Of a DNA stretch of 64,000 nucleotides, positions 16,394-25,006 are shown piece after piece; the first letter of the stretch is position 1, and each line of letters opens with the position of its first letter. The DNA lies in NCBI GenBank assembly GCA_032051265.1, contig DAMBYU010000002.1, forward strand, positions 620,001 through 684,000. Direction: 5' to 3'. The position numbers and the translations under genes were made by a program. This DNA is from Dryocola sp032051265. GTDB taxonomy: Bacteria; Pseudomonadota; Gammaproteobacteria; Enterobacterales; Enterobacteriaceae. The notes beneath the pieces are model-generated. The model searched no databases and was not told the DNA's origin. It saw only the letters and a program-made list of their open reading frames with translations.

Positions 16394-17419
16394 TTAAAGG
16401 CCCGCCTTGTGGGCCTGCCACCGTTCATGTAGCGCTTCAAGCTGCTGGTTAACCTGCTTCCAGCGTGCAGAAGCCATCAATTCCTGACGGGTAAATGAAC
16501 CTTTATGATACAAACCTGTAACACGGTCTGCTTTGACCGGCGACAGGTTATCTAACACGCTCACGGCCCCCTTACGATTATTGCAGACCAGGATCATATC
16601 GCAACCCGCATCCAGCGATGCCTGGCCTCGTTCGGCGTAACTGCCCATAATAGCCGCGCCTTCCATAGACAAATCGTCAGAGAAAATTACGCCCTCAAAC
16701 CCCAGCTCACCACGCAAAACGGTTTTTAACCAGTGCGCGGAACCGCTAGCCGGACGAGGATCAACATTGGTGTAGATAACGTGCGCCGGCATGATGGCAT
16801 CAAGTTTATTAGCGGAAATCAGCGTGCGGAAAATTTGCATATCATGCTGGCGAATAACGGCTTCGTCGCGATCGTCATGCGGTGTTTCTTTATGGGAATC
16901 CGCTGTAACCGCGCCATGCCCGGGGAAGTGTTTACCTGTGGTTTTCATGCCTGCGGCATGCATGCCGTCGATAAAGCGTGTGGCCATCGCCTGCGCTTTG
17001 CGCGGATCTTCATGATACGAACGCTCGCCAATCGCCGCGCTGATATGGCCGATATCCAGCACCGGCGCAAAGCTGATGTCGATATCCATGGCAATCATTT
17101 CGCAGGCCATCAGCCAGCCTGCATCCTGTGCCAGTTCGCCGCCCTTCTCCAGCCCATGGAGTGCAGCAAAAGATTGTGCGGCAGGAAGACGGGTGAAGCC
17201 TTCACGGAAGCGTTGCACGCGTCCGCCTTCCTGATCCACGGCAACCACGAGGCGGTTGCGGGAGGCTTCACGGATCTGGCGAACCAGTTCGCGTAGCTGC
17301 TCAGGGTCATGATAGTTGCGGGTAAACAGTATCAGCCCGCCCACCAGCGGGTGCTGTAGAATTTCGCGCTCTTCGGCATCCAGCTCAAAGCCTGCCACAT
17401 CCAACATTACCGGGCCCAC
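16394..17419 (-). CDS. nagZ: NagZ, beta-N-acetylglucosaminidase (GH3)
   Basis: Cytoplasmic enzyme of peptidoglycan recycling that removes GlcNAc from GlcNAc-anhydroMurNAc peptides. The product it makes is the signal for AmpC beta-lactamase induction in species with AmpR. It has 341 residues with the NagZ signature GKHFPGHGAVTADSHKE, including the mobile-loop catalytic histidine, and the nucleophile region FSDDLSMEGA. The start is GTG 17419 (MGPVMLDV), as in the family. It lies 12 bases downstream of thiK on the same strand, in the conserved lpoB-thiK-nagZ-ycfP order. Confidence 0.97.
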   Translation of the reverse strand: MGPVMLDVAGFELDAEEREILQHPLVGGLILFTRNYHDPEQLRELVRQIREASRNRLVVAVDQEGGRVQRFREGFTRLPAAQSFAALHGLEKGGELAQDAGWLMACEMIAMDIDISFAPVLDIGHISAAIGERSYHEDPRKAQAMATRFIDGMHAAGMKTTGKHFPGHGAVTADSHKETPHDDRDEAVIRQHDMQIFRTLISANKLDAIMPAHVIYTNVDPRPASGSAHWLKTVLRGELGFEGVIFSDDLSMEGAAIMGSYAERGQASLDAGCDMILVCNNRKGAVSVLDNLSPVKADRVTGLYHKGSFTRQELMASARWKQVNQQLEALHERWQAHKAGL

Positions 17420-17431
17420 ATCTACCTCTCT

Positions 17432-18265
17432 TTATTGGTTCGTCGCCCGCAGCAGGCTCCAGGCCTCGTCTGCCAGCGTTAAAAATGTTCTGTCCTGCGT
17501 TTGCCGCCAGCGGCATTCATACCACGAAGCCATCAGCATCATAACCCATGGCCGCCAGCGGGCGACCTGACGATGCAGCGTTTCCGGGTCGATGTTGCTT
17601 AAACTTGCGTAGGCGCGCAGCAGCTCGTCACCGTTAATATTATTGGCGGCAATGGCCGCCGCCAGCTCCAGCGCGATATCTCCATCGCCTGCATACTCCC
17701 AGTCGATGAGCCTGATTCCATTTTGCTGATGCACAAGGTTACCGGCATGGACATCCATATGCACAGGCGCAAGCCGCAGGGGCTTTGGTTCACCCCGCAG
17801 CTTCATCAGCTTTAGCTGGCGCAGCCAATACAGGCTGCGTCGCGTTGACGAGGCCTGCTGCCAGTAATATTCAAGCAAGGGTAACAGGCTGATACGCCAG
17901 CCAAAACGGCGCTGCCGATGCAAATGATACAGCAGCGAGCTAAGCCTGTATTGCGGGACAGGCGCTGCTTTCACCTCCCCTGCGAGCCACTCAACGATAA
18001 GCCAGCCATCAGCAAGGCAAACCGGTGCCGGACCAATACCTGCCGGCAGGCGCTTCAGAGCCCGATACTGACGTTTTAACGAAACGCCAGGCATCGACGC
18101 TGCCAGATGATGACGGGCAACGTACTCGCGCTCACCCACTTTGAAATGCAGGCTGCCGCCGCTCAATCCTTCCAGCGCAGAAAAGCAACCGGCGGCCTGA
18201 GCCGCCGGAAGATAGTGCGCAATCACTTTAAGCAGTGAAGCTTTATTGCGTTTGCTGTACTGCAC
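17432..18265 (-). CDS. thiK: ThiK, thiamine kinase
   Basis: Phosphorylates salvaged thiamine to thiamine monophosphate. It has 277 residues (E. coli 274) and the aminoglycoside-phosphotransferase/choline-kinase fold: catalytic loop HMDVHAGN (169-176) and metal-binding DWEYAGDGDIA (from Asp188). The N-terminal third is divergent from E. coli but keeps GLSGGS. The GTG at 18265 gives the family length and overlaps the end of lpoB by 23 bases in another frame, implying translational coupling. Confidence 0.9.
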   Translation of the reverse strand: MQYSKRNKASLLKVIAHYLPAAQAAGCFSALEGLSGGSLHFKVGEREYVARHHLAASMPGVSLKRQYRALKRLPAGIGPAPVCLADGWLIVEWLAGEVKAAPVPQYRLSSLLYHLHRQRRFGWRISLLPLLEYYWQQASSTRRSLYWLRQLKLMKLRGEPKPLRLAPVHMDVHAGNLVHQQNGIRLIDWEYAGDGDIALELAAAIAANNINGDELLRAYASLSNIDPETLHRQVARWRPWVMMLMASWYECRWRQTQDRTFLTLADEAWSLLRATNQ

Positions 18266-18887
18266 CGCTACCTGACCAGATAATCTCGCCGGTTTGCACC
18301 AGCATCAACTGCATTTTAATGGTTGGCGAATGTACGTTGCCGCTGGCGTTGCTGTAAAGCACATACTGCGCGCTTACGTTACGCGCGATACCTATAGCTT
18401 TACTGCGCGAGCCCAGGCTGTCCTGTGGCGATAATCCTAATTGCTGTTTAGCCATGGAGAGCTGCTGGGCAGAAACCAGCGTAAATTTACCATTGTTGGC
18501 AAGCGCGCCACGCAGGGCTTCCGTTGCCTTGCTGGTGTCCAGCGAACCGTTAGTGCGGTTGTTGACGCTATCTACCAGCAGTACGCCACCCGGCGATACG
18601 CCATCGGCCTGCAGCATTTTGCCGACCATAGGTTGTATCGCGCTGCCCCAGTCATAGGTGCGAACTTTTGGCGTTGCTGGAATGGTGGGCTCCGGCTGGG
18701 TAATGGGTCCGGGCTGTGTCGGTACGGTTGGTACTGACGGCACCGTTGGCTCAGGTTGTGCTGGCTGAGTAGTGCCCGGTGTTATCTCTTCCACCGGAGC
18801 CGGTTGTTCACCGCCACGGTTAATACAGCCAGACAAAATCATCGCCGCTACGGCGACCGCCAGATATCGATGGATTCCCTTAATCAA
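18243..18887 (-). CDS. lpoB: LpoB, outer-membrane lipoprotein activator of PBP1b
   Basis: Lipoprotein of 214 residues (E. coli 213). The signal peptide ends in the lipobox LSG|C (Cys21). It is followed by a flexible Pro/Gln/Thr-rich linker (about 27-75, with repeats such as PTVPSVPTVPTQPGP) that spans the periplasm, and a folded C-terminal domain with VNNRTNGSLDTSKATEALR that contacts the UB2H domain of PBP1b. The likely start is TTG 18887, with GGGGTG upstream; no nearby ATG precedes the signal peptide. It is the middle of the ycfL-lpoB-thiK-nagZ run. Confidence 0.93.
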   Translation of the reverse strand: MIKGIHRYLAVAVAAMILSGCINRGGEQPAPVEEITPGTTQPAQPEPTVPSVPTVPTQPGPITQPEPTIPATPKVRTYDWGSAIQPMVGKMLQADGVSPGGVLLVDSVNNRTNGSLDTSKATEALRGALANNGKFTLVSAQQLSMAKQQLGLSPQDSLGSRSKAIGIARNVSAQYVLYSNASGNVHSPTIKMQLMLVQTGEIIWSGSGAVQQTQ

Positions 18888-18897
18888 AATTCACCCC

Positions 18898-19272
18898 TTA
18901 TAAAGCGAGATAAAGACGCACCTTACGTGCATCCGGATAACTGGCCGTTGACGATACCGTTACTACGGATTTTGCCGGTATCGTAACCGAACGTGGTTTT
19001 TCGAGCGGATGGACTTCCAGCCCTTTGGCATCGTACCAGTAGAAACGATAGTTAATAGTGACCGGAACGCTTCGCTCATTATAGAGCTCAGACTGCGAAA
19101 CGGTGGCGCCATCAAGCATGGATATATCTGGTTTTTCAGCGCTAATCCCGGCGGCCAGCACCGATGACTCCATCACCAATGCCTGCTGTTCATTGACTGG
19201 AATGGCAGGCCGCGAACCACATCCCGCTATCAGCACAGCCGCCAGCAGCAATAAGAGAGGGTTCCTTTTCAT
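18898..19272 (-). CDS. ycfL: YcfL, DUF1425 lipoprotein
   Basis: Small predicted lipoprotein of 124 residues (E. coli 125). The signal peptide ends in LIAGC, then an immunoglobulin-like beta-rich DUF1425 domain follows. Function is unknown. It lies between hinT and lpoB; the hinT stop is 4 bases before its start. It closely matches the E. coli gene in order and size. Confidence 0.9.
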   Translation of the reverse strand: MKRNPLLLLLAAVLIAGCGSRPAIPVNEQQALVMESSVLAAGISAEKPDISMLDGATVSQSELYNERSVPVTINYRFYWYDAKGLEVHPLEKPRSVTIPAKSVVTVSSTASYPDARKVRLYLAL

Positions 19273-19276
19273 CCCA

Positions 19277-19633
19277 TTATCCCTTATGGGTCAGCATCGG
19301 CCCGAGTGCGCGACCGCCCAGCAGATGCATGTGGATATGATAAACCTCCTGCCCGCCGTGGCGGTTGCAGTTCATGATTAAACGATAGCCGTCTTCTGCA
19401 ATCCCTTCCTGCTCGGCAATTTTCGCCGCCGCCGTCAGCATGCGCCCTAACGCCTGCTCATGCTCAGCGGTGACGTGGTTTACCGTTGGGATCAGCACGT
19501 TGGGGATAATAAGGATATGGGTAGGCGCCTGGGGGGATATGTCACGAAAGGCGGTAACCAGTTCGTCCTGGTAAACGATATCAGCCGGAATTTCGCGGCG
19601 AATGATTTTACTAAAAATAGTTTCTTCGGCCAT
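19277..19633 (-). CDS. hinT: HinT (YcfF), HIT-family purine nucleoside phosphoramidase
   Basis: Dimeric cytoplasmic enzyme that hydrolyses adenosine 5'-phosphoramidate and related compounds. It has 118 residues with the catalytic histidine triad YHIHMHLLGG (H-x-H-x-H) near the C-terminus and the nucleotide-binding HILIIPN segment. It starts the leftward run hinT-ycfL-lpoB-thiK-nagZ-ycfP and is divergent from fhuE. Confidence 0.96.
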   Translation of the reverse strand: MAEETIFSKIIRREIPADIVYQDELVTAFRDISPQAPTHILIIPNVLIPTVNHVTAEHEQALGRMLTAAAKIAEQEGIAEDGYRLIMNCNRHGGQEVYHIHMHLLGGRALGPMLTHKG

Positions 19634-19996
19634 GACGTTTACCTTTCTTCATTAGTTTGTGGCGTAAGTTTCAGGCATGCGCGCAGACGAACGACTCCCT
19701 GATGCGCGACTGGCATAAGAGTATGAGCGACTTACTCCTGCTCTTTCAACCTCAACCCCTTATTTCTTTACGCTAAAGCCTGCTGGCTGCTGCTCAACTC
19801 ACCATTCCGGCTAGCGAGACCGCAATAACCCTAATCCTTCGCCGGTGTAACATATATTTACAGCGCCAATCAGAATGCGTATATTTCTCATTTGCATTTT
19901 CATGCGCAACTGCCCCACAAAAAATAACAACAACGCACCCGGCAAGCAGATTTTTTTGGCGCCGGGGCGTAACTTCTAACACTTGATTAAGGGTTT
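19634..19996. promoter_or_regulatory. hinT/fhuE divergent intergenic region
   Basis: About 360 non-coding bases that must carry promoters for both genes. I see no hairpin or small gene with a credible start. A reverse-strand open frame at 19794-19982 lacks a ribosome-binding site and known similarity. A weak Fur-like sequence is annotated separately. Confidence 0.4.
19883..19901. promoter_or_regulatory. Weak Fur-like site upstream of fhuE
   Basis: On the reverse strand GAAAATGCAAATGAGAAAT matches 11 of 19 positions of the Fur consensus and resembles repeated GATAAT-type hexamers. Iron-dependent repression of fhuE is known in E. coli, so a site is expected here, but this match alone is poor. 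Confidence 0.3.
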
Positions 19997-22192
19997 ATGA
20001 TGTCTTCATCCATTCAAGCCAGGAATGCTAAGCGGTCAATCACCACCGCGCCTTCTTTACTGGCTGCTTGTATCGCTTTTGCTCTGACACCAGCCGCAGC
20101 TTTGTCCGCAACGAATAACGCTGAAGATACGCTTATCGTCGAAGGAACCAGTCCTGATCTAAATTCTGCACAAGAGCAGGACTATAGCGTTAAAACGACG
20201 ACTGTCGGCACCAAAATGAATATGATCCAGCGCGATATTCCTCAGTCGGTCAGCATTGTCAGCCAGCAGAGGATGGAGGATCAGCAGCTCCAGACGCTGG
20301 GCGATGTGATGGACAATACGCTTGGGATCAGCAAAAGCTCAGCTGATTCAGATCGCAGCAGCTATTATGCCCGTGGTTTTCAGATTGATAACTACATGAT
20401 TGATGGCATTCCTACCTATTTTGAATCTCGCTGGAATCTCGGCGACGCCCTGTCTGATACCGCCCTTTTCGAACGTATCGAAGTAGTACGCGGCGCTAAC
20501 GGCTTAATGACCGGGACGGGCAACCCTTCTGCGGCGATCAATATGATTCGCAAGCATGCCACCAGCCGCGAGTTTAAAGGGGATGTTTCCGCAGAATATG
20601 GCAGCTGGAACAAACAGCGCTATGTCGCCGATCTGCAAAGCCCGTTAACCGACGATGGCAATGTCCGCGCCCGTATCGTCGCCGGTTACCAGGATAACGA
20701 CTCGTGGCTTGACCGATACAACAATAAAAAAACGTTCTTCTCCGGTATCGTTGATGCCGATCTCGGCGACACAACCTCTCTTTCCGCAGGCTACGAATAT
20801 CAGCGCATCGACGTCAATAATCCTACCTGGGGAGGCCTGCCTCGCTGGAATACCGATGGCAGCGTAAATCATTACGATCGCGCCCACAGCACAGCGCCAG
20901 ACTGGGCGTATAACAATAAAGAATTCAACAAGTTTTTTGCCACGCTTAAGCAGCGTTTCGCGCAAACCTGGCAAGCGACGCTGAATGCAACCCATACCGA
21001 AGCGAAGTTTGACAGCAAAACGATGTATCTTGACGCGTATGTCGATAAGTCTACCGGTATGCTGGTTGGCCCGTATGCCAGCTATGGCCCGGGCTACGAT
21101 TACGTTGGCGGAACGGGCTGGAATAGCGGCAAGCGTAAAGTGGATGCTGTGGATCTCTTCGCCGACGGCAGCTATGACCTGTTCGGCCGCCAGCACACCG
21201 TTATGTTCGGTGGCAGCTACAGCAGGCAAACTAACCGCTACATAAATACCTGGGCGAACGTTTTCCCGGATGAGCTGGGCAGTTTTTACGACTACGACGG
21301 TAATTTCCCGCAGACTGACTGGGGGCAACAGGTTGTTGCCCAGGATGACAAGACATACATGAAGTCCCTTTATGCAGCCACCCGCATATCACTGGCAGAC
21401 CCGCTTCACCTGATTCTCGGGACCCGATATACCAACTGGCGCGTTGATACCATGACGTACGGCATGGAGAAAAACCACACTACGCCTTATGCCGGCCTGG
21501 TGTATGACATCAATGATAACTGGTCTGCTTATGCCAGCTACACCTCTATCTTCCAGCCACAGAACTACCGTGACAGCACGGGCAAATATCTCGACCCGAT
21601 TACCGGCGATAACTACGAGGCAGGAGTGAAATCCGACTGGATGAACAGCCGTCTTACCACCACATTGTCCGTGTTCCGCATTGAGCAGGATAACGTAGCG
21701 CAGAGCACCGGCAGACCGATTGCTGGCTCTACTGACACTGCCTACACCGGGGTTGACGGCACCGTCAGCAAAGGCGTTGAGTTTGAAATTAACGGCGCGC
21801 TGACCGACAACTGGCAGATGACCTTTGGCGCAACGCGCTACGTTGCCGAAGACAGCGACGGCAAGGCGGTTAACCCTTATCTGCCGCGCACCACCGTCAA
21901 ACTGTTCACCAGCTACCGGCTGCCCGCGGTGCCTGAGTTAACCGTAGGCGGTGGCGTCAACTGGCAAAACCACGTTTATAACGACGTGGCCACGCCATAC
22001 GGCACATGGCGTGCCGAGCAGGGTAGCTATGCGCTGGTTGACCTGTTTACCCGCTACCAGGTAACGAAGAACTTCTCTTTGCAGGGCAATATCAACAATC
22101 TGCTCGACAAAACGTATGACACCAATGTCGAAGGTTCGATTGTTTACGGCGAGCCACGCAATTTCAGCATCACCGCCAGCTACCGGTTCTGA
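19997..22192 (+). CDS. fhuE: FhuE, TonB-dependent receptor for ferric coprogen/rhodotorulate
   Basis: Outer-membrane receptor importing hydroxamate siderophores such as coprogen, ferrioxamine B and rhodotorulic acid. The protein has 731 residues (E. coli FhuE 729) and is collinear with it. A signal peptide ends near ALSA, the TonB box is EDTLIVEG, the plug domain spans about 65-175 (with RDIPQSVSIVSQQRMEDQQL), and a 22-strand barrel ends in the aromatic terminal FSITASYRF. ATG 19997 is followed by a second ATG. The receptor remnant at 9.9 kb is a different, lost receptor. Confidence 0.95.
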   Translation: MMSSSIQARNAKRSITTAPSLLAACIAFALTPAAALSATNNAEDTLIVEGTSPDLNSAQEQDYSVKTTTVGTKMNMIQRDIPQSVSIVSQQRMEDQQLQTLGDVMDNTLGISKSSADSDRSSYYARGFQIDNYMIDGIPTYFESRWNLGDALSDTALFERIEVVRGANGLMTGTGNPSAAINMIRKHATSREFKGDVSAEYGSWNKQRYVADLQSPLTDDGNVRARIVAGYQDNDSWLDRYNNKKTFFSGIVDADLGDTTSLSAGYEYQRIDVNNPTWGGLPRWNTDGSVNHYDRAHSTAPDWAYNNKEFNKFFATLKQRFAQTWQATLNATHTEAKFDSKTMYLDAYVDKSTGMLVGPYASYGPGYDYVGGTGWNSGKRKVDAVDLFADGSYDLFGRQHTVMFGGSYSRQTNRYINTWANVFPDELGSFYDYDGNFPQTDWGQQVVAQDDKTYMKSLYAATRISLADPLHLILGTRYTNWRVDTMTYGMEKNHTTPYAGLVYDINDNWSAYASYTSIFQPQNYRDSTGKYLDPITGDNYEAGVKSDWMNSRLTTTLSVFRIEQDNVAQSTGRPIAGSTDTAYTGVDGTVSKGVEFEINGALTDNWQMTFGATRYVAEDSDGKAVNPYLPRTTVKLFTSYRLPAVPELTVGGGVNWQNHVYNDVATPYGTWRAEQGSYALVDLFTRYQVTKNFSLQGNINNLLDKTYDTNVEGSIVYGEPRNFSITASYRF

Positions 22193-22210
22193 TAACCGCT
22201 AAGCGTGCAA

Positions 22211-22230
22211 AGGGAGCCTGAGGGCTCCCT
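22211..22230. terminator. Hairpin 1 after fhuE
   Basis: An 8-bp perfect stem (agggagcc / ggctccct) with a TGAG loop lies just after the fhuE stop and is not followed by a T-run. The same stem recurs at 22372 with a good T-run, so this looks like a duplicated, weakened terminator. Confidence 0.55.
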
Positions 22231-22240
22231 CAAATTGCTG

Positions 22241-22276
22241 ACAAAGAAGGAAAAAGCGTGGTTTTTCCTTCTTTGT
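22241..22276. repeat. 15-bp perfect inverted repeat
   Basis: acaaagaaggaaaaa (22241-22255) and its exact reverse complement (22262-22276) enclose six bases, GCGTGG. As RNA this is a long hairpin. It has no T-run of its own. Its origin is unknown; it sits between two copies of the fhuE terminator stem. Confidence 0.8.
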
Positions 22277-22287
22277 GATTATCAGCC

Positions 22288-22319
22288 GAAAATCAATGGA
22301 TTGATTTTCCCTGTTTTTT
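22288..22319 (+). terminator. Hairpin 3 with T-run between fhuE and ptsG
   Basis: gaaaatcaat and attgattttc form a 10-bp inverted repeat (9 or fewer pairs in RNA because the spacer is two bases), followed by cctgtttttt. It could act as a rightward terminator. Confidence 0.5.
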
Positions 22320-22371
22320 AAATGACGGCACCCTTTAGTTTTGTGGCGCTGGAAGGTTTGTCATCATTCTC

Positions 22372-22397
22372 AGGGAGCCTGATGGCTCCCTTTTTTT
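22372..22397 (+). terminator. Main rho-independent terminator of fhuE
   Basis: An 8-bp perfect stem (agggagcc / ggctccct) with a TGAT loop is followed directly by seven or more T residues. Confidence 0.8.
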
Positions 22398-22426
22398 ATC
22401 AACCTAACCGTTTACAGGCATTAAAA

Positions 22427-22448
22427 AAGGCAGCCGTTCGGCTGCCTT
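22427..22448 (-). terminator. Rho-independent terminator of ptsG
   Basis: On the reverse strand, aaggcagcc / ggctgcctt with a small loop is followed by a T-run, 20 bases beyond the ptsG stop. Confidence 0.85.
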
Positions 22449-22467
22449 AGTCTCCCCAAATCACCAC

Positions 22468-23901
22468 TTAGCTGTTACGGATCCATTCATCCATTTCAGT
22501 TTTCAGGTTATCGGATTTGGTACCGAAAATGGCCTGAACGCCTGAACCAGCTACCACCACACCTGCTGCGCCCAATTTCTTCAGGCCAGCCTGGTCGACT
22601 TTAGAAACGTCAGCCACGCTAACACGCAGACGGGTAATACACGCATCCAGGTTAGTGATGTTTTCTTTACCGCCGAAAGCGCCAACCAGAGCCGGTGCCA
22701 TTTCGCTTGTGGAAGTAGCGGTAGTCTCAGTGGTTGCTTCTTCACGACCTGGCGTTTTCAGATCCAGCGCTTTGATCAGCACGCGGAACACGGTGTAGTA
22801 AATCGCCGCGTAGCACAGACCGATAATCGGGAACAGCCACAGTTTGCTGCTGTTACCGCTCAGCACGATAAAGTCGATCAGGCCGTGAGAGAAGGAAGTA
22901 CCGTCACGCATACCCAGCAGGATACAGATCGGGAACGCCAGGCCTGCCAGCACCGCGTGGATGATGTACAGAATTGGTGCCACGAACATGAAGGAGAATT
23001 CGATTGGCTCGGTAATACCGGTCAGGAACGAAGTCAGCGCAGCGGAGATCATGATGCCGCCAACTTTTGCACGGTTCTCAGGTTTCGCCGAGTGCCAGAT
23101 TGCGATAGCAGCAGCAGGCAGGCCGTACATTTTAAACAGGAAGCCACCGGACAGTTTACCCGCGGTTGGGTCGCCTGCCATATAACGAGGGATATCGCCG
23201 TGGAACACCTGACCTGCAGCGTTGGTGTATTCACCAATCTGCATCTGGAATGGAACGTTCCAGATGTGGTGCAGACCAAACGGCACCAGGCAGCGCTCTA
23301 CGAAGCCGTAGATACCGAACGCCACAACCGGGTTCTGGTAGGCAGCCCACTGGGAGAAGGTCTGAATAGCCGTACCGATAGGTGGCCAGATGAAGGAGAG
23401 CACAACGCCCATGAAGATCGCAGCCAGACCAGAAATGATCGGCACGAAACGTTTACCGGCGAAGAAGCCCAGATACTCAGGCAGCTTAATACGGTAGAAA
23501 CGGTTGAACATGTAGGCTGCAATAGCACCGGAGATGATACCGCCCAGCACGCCCGTATCGGCAAGGTGCTTGGCTGCGATCTCTTCGGCAGGCAGATGCA
23601 GAACCAGCGGTGCAACCACAGCCATGGTTTTCACCATAATGCCGTAAGCAACCACAGCGGCCAGCGCGGAAACGCCATCGTTATTGGTGAAGCCCAGCGC
23701 AACACCGATTGCGAAGATAAGCGGCATGTTGGCGAAAACTGAACCGCCCGCTTCCGCCATAACATGAGAAACCACGGCTGGCAGCCAGCTGAAGTTTGCA
23801 GAACCGACGCCCAGCAGGATACCTGCGATAGGCAGTACGGATACTGGCAACATCAGCGATTTACCCACCTTTTGCAGGTTAGCAAATGCGTTCTTAAACA
23901 T
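22468..23901 (-). CDS. ptsG: PtsG, glucose-specific PTS enzyme IICB
   Basis: Inner-membrane permease and phosphotransferase that imports glucose as glucose 6-phosphate with phosphate from EIIA(Glc). It has 477 residues, as in E. coli. The membrane IIC domain (about 1-380, with SFLTGITEPIEFSFMF) is followed by a linker and the IIB domain, whose phosphorylated cysteine is in LDACITRLRV (about Cys421). The leader carries a CRP-type site and the sequence around the ribosome-binding site that pairs with sRNA SgrS in E. coli. ycfH lies upstream on the same strand and fhuE converges on it. Confidence 0.97.
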   Translation of the reverse strand: MFKNAFANLQKVGKSLMLPVSVLPIAGILLGVGSANFSWLPAVVSHVMAEAGGSVFANMPLIFAIGVALGFTNNDGVSALAAVVAYGIMVKTMAVVAPLVLHLPAEEIAAKHLADTGVLGGIISGAIAAYMFNRFYRIKLPEYLGFFAGKRFVPIISGLAAIFMGVVLSFIWPPIGTAIQTFSQWAAYQNPVVAFGIYGFVERCLVPFGLHHIWNVPFQMQIGEYTNAAGQVFHGDIPRYMAGDPTAGKLSGGFLFKMYGLPAAAIAIWHSAKPENRAKVGGIMISAALTSFLTGITEPIEFSFMFVAPILYIIHAVLAGLAFPICILLGMRDGTSFSHGLIDFIVLSGNSSKLWLFPIIGLCYAAIYYTVFRVLIKALDLKTPGREEATTETTATSTSEMAPALVGAFGGKENITNLDACITRLRVSVADVSKVDQAGLKKLGAAGVVVAGSGVQAIFGTKSDNLKTEMDEWIRNS

Positions 23902-23903
23902 AA

Positions 23904-23930
23904 TAGAGAGTGCTCCTGAGTATTTGTGCT
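23904..23930 (-). promoter_or_regulatory. SgrS pairing region in the ptsG leader
   Basis: The reverse strand just before the start reads AATACTCAGGAGCACTCTC, overlapping the ribosome-binding AGGAG. AATACTCA is complementary to the UGAGUAUU core of E. coli SgrS as I recall it, so glucose-phosphate stress control of ptsG is probably retained. SgrS itself is not in this window. Confidence 0.6.
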
Positions 23931-24038
23931 TTTTTTACGCGTTATGCGCATCGGACCGCGGGGAGAACCGGTCCATAATCAGGGCATCTAAGTGCCCTTT
24001 ATTTATTACGCAGAGTAAAATAAATAGATGAAAGTTTG

Positions 24039-24054
24039 TTTGACGGCTATCACG
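24039..24054. promoter_or_regulatory. CRP-like site upstream of ptsG
   Basis: TTTGA-CGGCTA-TCACG (the reverse strand reads CGTGA-TAGCCG-TCAAA) matches the CRP consensus at most conserved positions and resembles the CRP site described for E. coli ptsG. It lies about 140 bases upstream of the start codon. Confidence 0.6.
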
Positions 24055-24125
24055 TTTCAAAGAGAGACGGCCTGAAAACTTTCATAAATTTACATAACTC
24101 ATGTCTGATTGTTGCAAAAACGGCA

Positions 24126-24151
24126 TGCTCCGCCCTTTTTATGGCGGAGCA
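24126..24151 (-). terminator. Terminator of ycfH
   Basis: On the reverse strand, a 9-bp perfect stem (tgctccgcc / ggcggagca) is followed by gccgttttt, between ycfH and the ptsG promoter region. Confidence 0.75.
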
Positions 24152-24201
24152 CTTTACTCGCTTACAGGATTAATTACGAGCTTTAAAATAACCGATGAAT
24201 A

Positions 24202-24996
24202 TCAGGCAGATTGCAGGCGTGAAGGTGCGATATGGAACAAATCAGCAAAGTTTTTTGTGGTCGCTACGGCCAGTTCTTCCACCGAAACACCTTTTAATAC
24301 CGCCATGTATTCTGCTACATCGCGCGTCATTGCCGGTTGATTCTCCTTGCCTCGATGCGGAACGGGGGCCAGATAAGGTGAATCTGTCTCAACCAGCATC
24401 CGATCCAGAGGGACGTAGCGCGCGGCATCACGTAGCTGCTCGGCATTACGGAACGTCACAATCCCCGAGAAAGAGATATAGAAGCCCATATCCAGCAGCT
24501 TTCCGGCCGTTTGCCGATCCTCTGTAAAACAGTGTAGTACTCCGCCACATTCTGTCACTTTCTCCTCAGACAGAATCGCCAGAGTATCCGCACGCGCATC
24601 GCGCGTATGTACGATCACAGGCTTATTGAGTTCACGCCCGATGCGGATATGGTTGCGGAAAGATTCCTGCTGGCGTGGTTTTGTTTCCGGCGTGTAAAAA
24701 TAGTCCAGCCCGGTTTCGCCCATGGCGACGACGCCAGGCTCAGCGGCCAGCCGGCGGAGCGCTTCGACATCGTACTCTTCTTCCTGATTAAGCGGATGAA
24801 CACCGCAGGAGAAGGCAACATTTTCGCGCTCGCCAACCAGTTCACGCATCCCCCGATAGCCGTCAAGCGTGGTGGCAACGGCGAGGAAGAACTTCACATC
24901 CCTCGCGGCCGCTTTTGCCAGCACGTCATCGACGTTTTCGTGCAGGGAGTGATAATCCAGGCCATCAAGATGGCAATGTGAGTCGACCAGAAACAT
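24202..24996 (-). CDS. ycfH: YcfH, TatD-family metal-dependent hydrolase
   Basis: The protein has 264 residues. The TatD fold shows metal ligands in VDSHCHLD (H-x-H near the start), a glutamate in MGETGLDYF, HTRDA, HCFTED and the last acidic ligand in ETDSPYLAPVPHRGK. Family members act as 3'-5' DNases or other hydrolases; the exact role of YcfH is uncertain. I start at ATG 24996 (MFLVDSHCH), 10 bases after the holB stop; an upstream in-frame start would add a hydrophobic tail not seen in the family. It ends the tmk-holB-ycfH run. Confidence 0.92.
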   Translation of the reverse strand: MFLVDSHCHLDGLDYHSLHENVDDVLAKAAARDVKFFLAVATTLDGYRGMRELVGERENVAFSCGVHPLNQEEEYDVEALRRLAAEPGVVAMGETGLDYFYTPETKPRQQESFRNHIRIGRELNKPVIVHTRDARADTLAILSEEKVTECGGVLHCFTEDRQTAGKLLDMGFYISFSGIVTFRNAEQLRDAARYVPLDRMLVETDSPYLAPVPHRGKENQPAMTRDVAEYMAVLKGVSVEELAVATTKNFADLFHIAPSRLQSA

Positions 24997-25006
24997 ACAG
25001 ACACTC

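Noticed and set aside
19794..19982. 62-codon reverse open frame between hinT and fhuE
   Set aside because: It has no ribosome-binding site or similarity, and lies in the promoter region of fhuE.
20645..21328. 227-codon reverse open frame opposite fhuE
   Set aside because: It is antisense to the barrel domain of fhuE, with no family resemblance.
22885..23742. 285-codon forward open frame opposite ptsG
   Set aside because: It is antisense to a well-conserved gene, rich in His/Arg/Asp as expected for the complement of hydrophobic codons, and has no recognisable domain.
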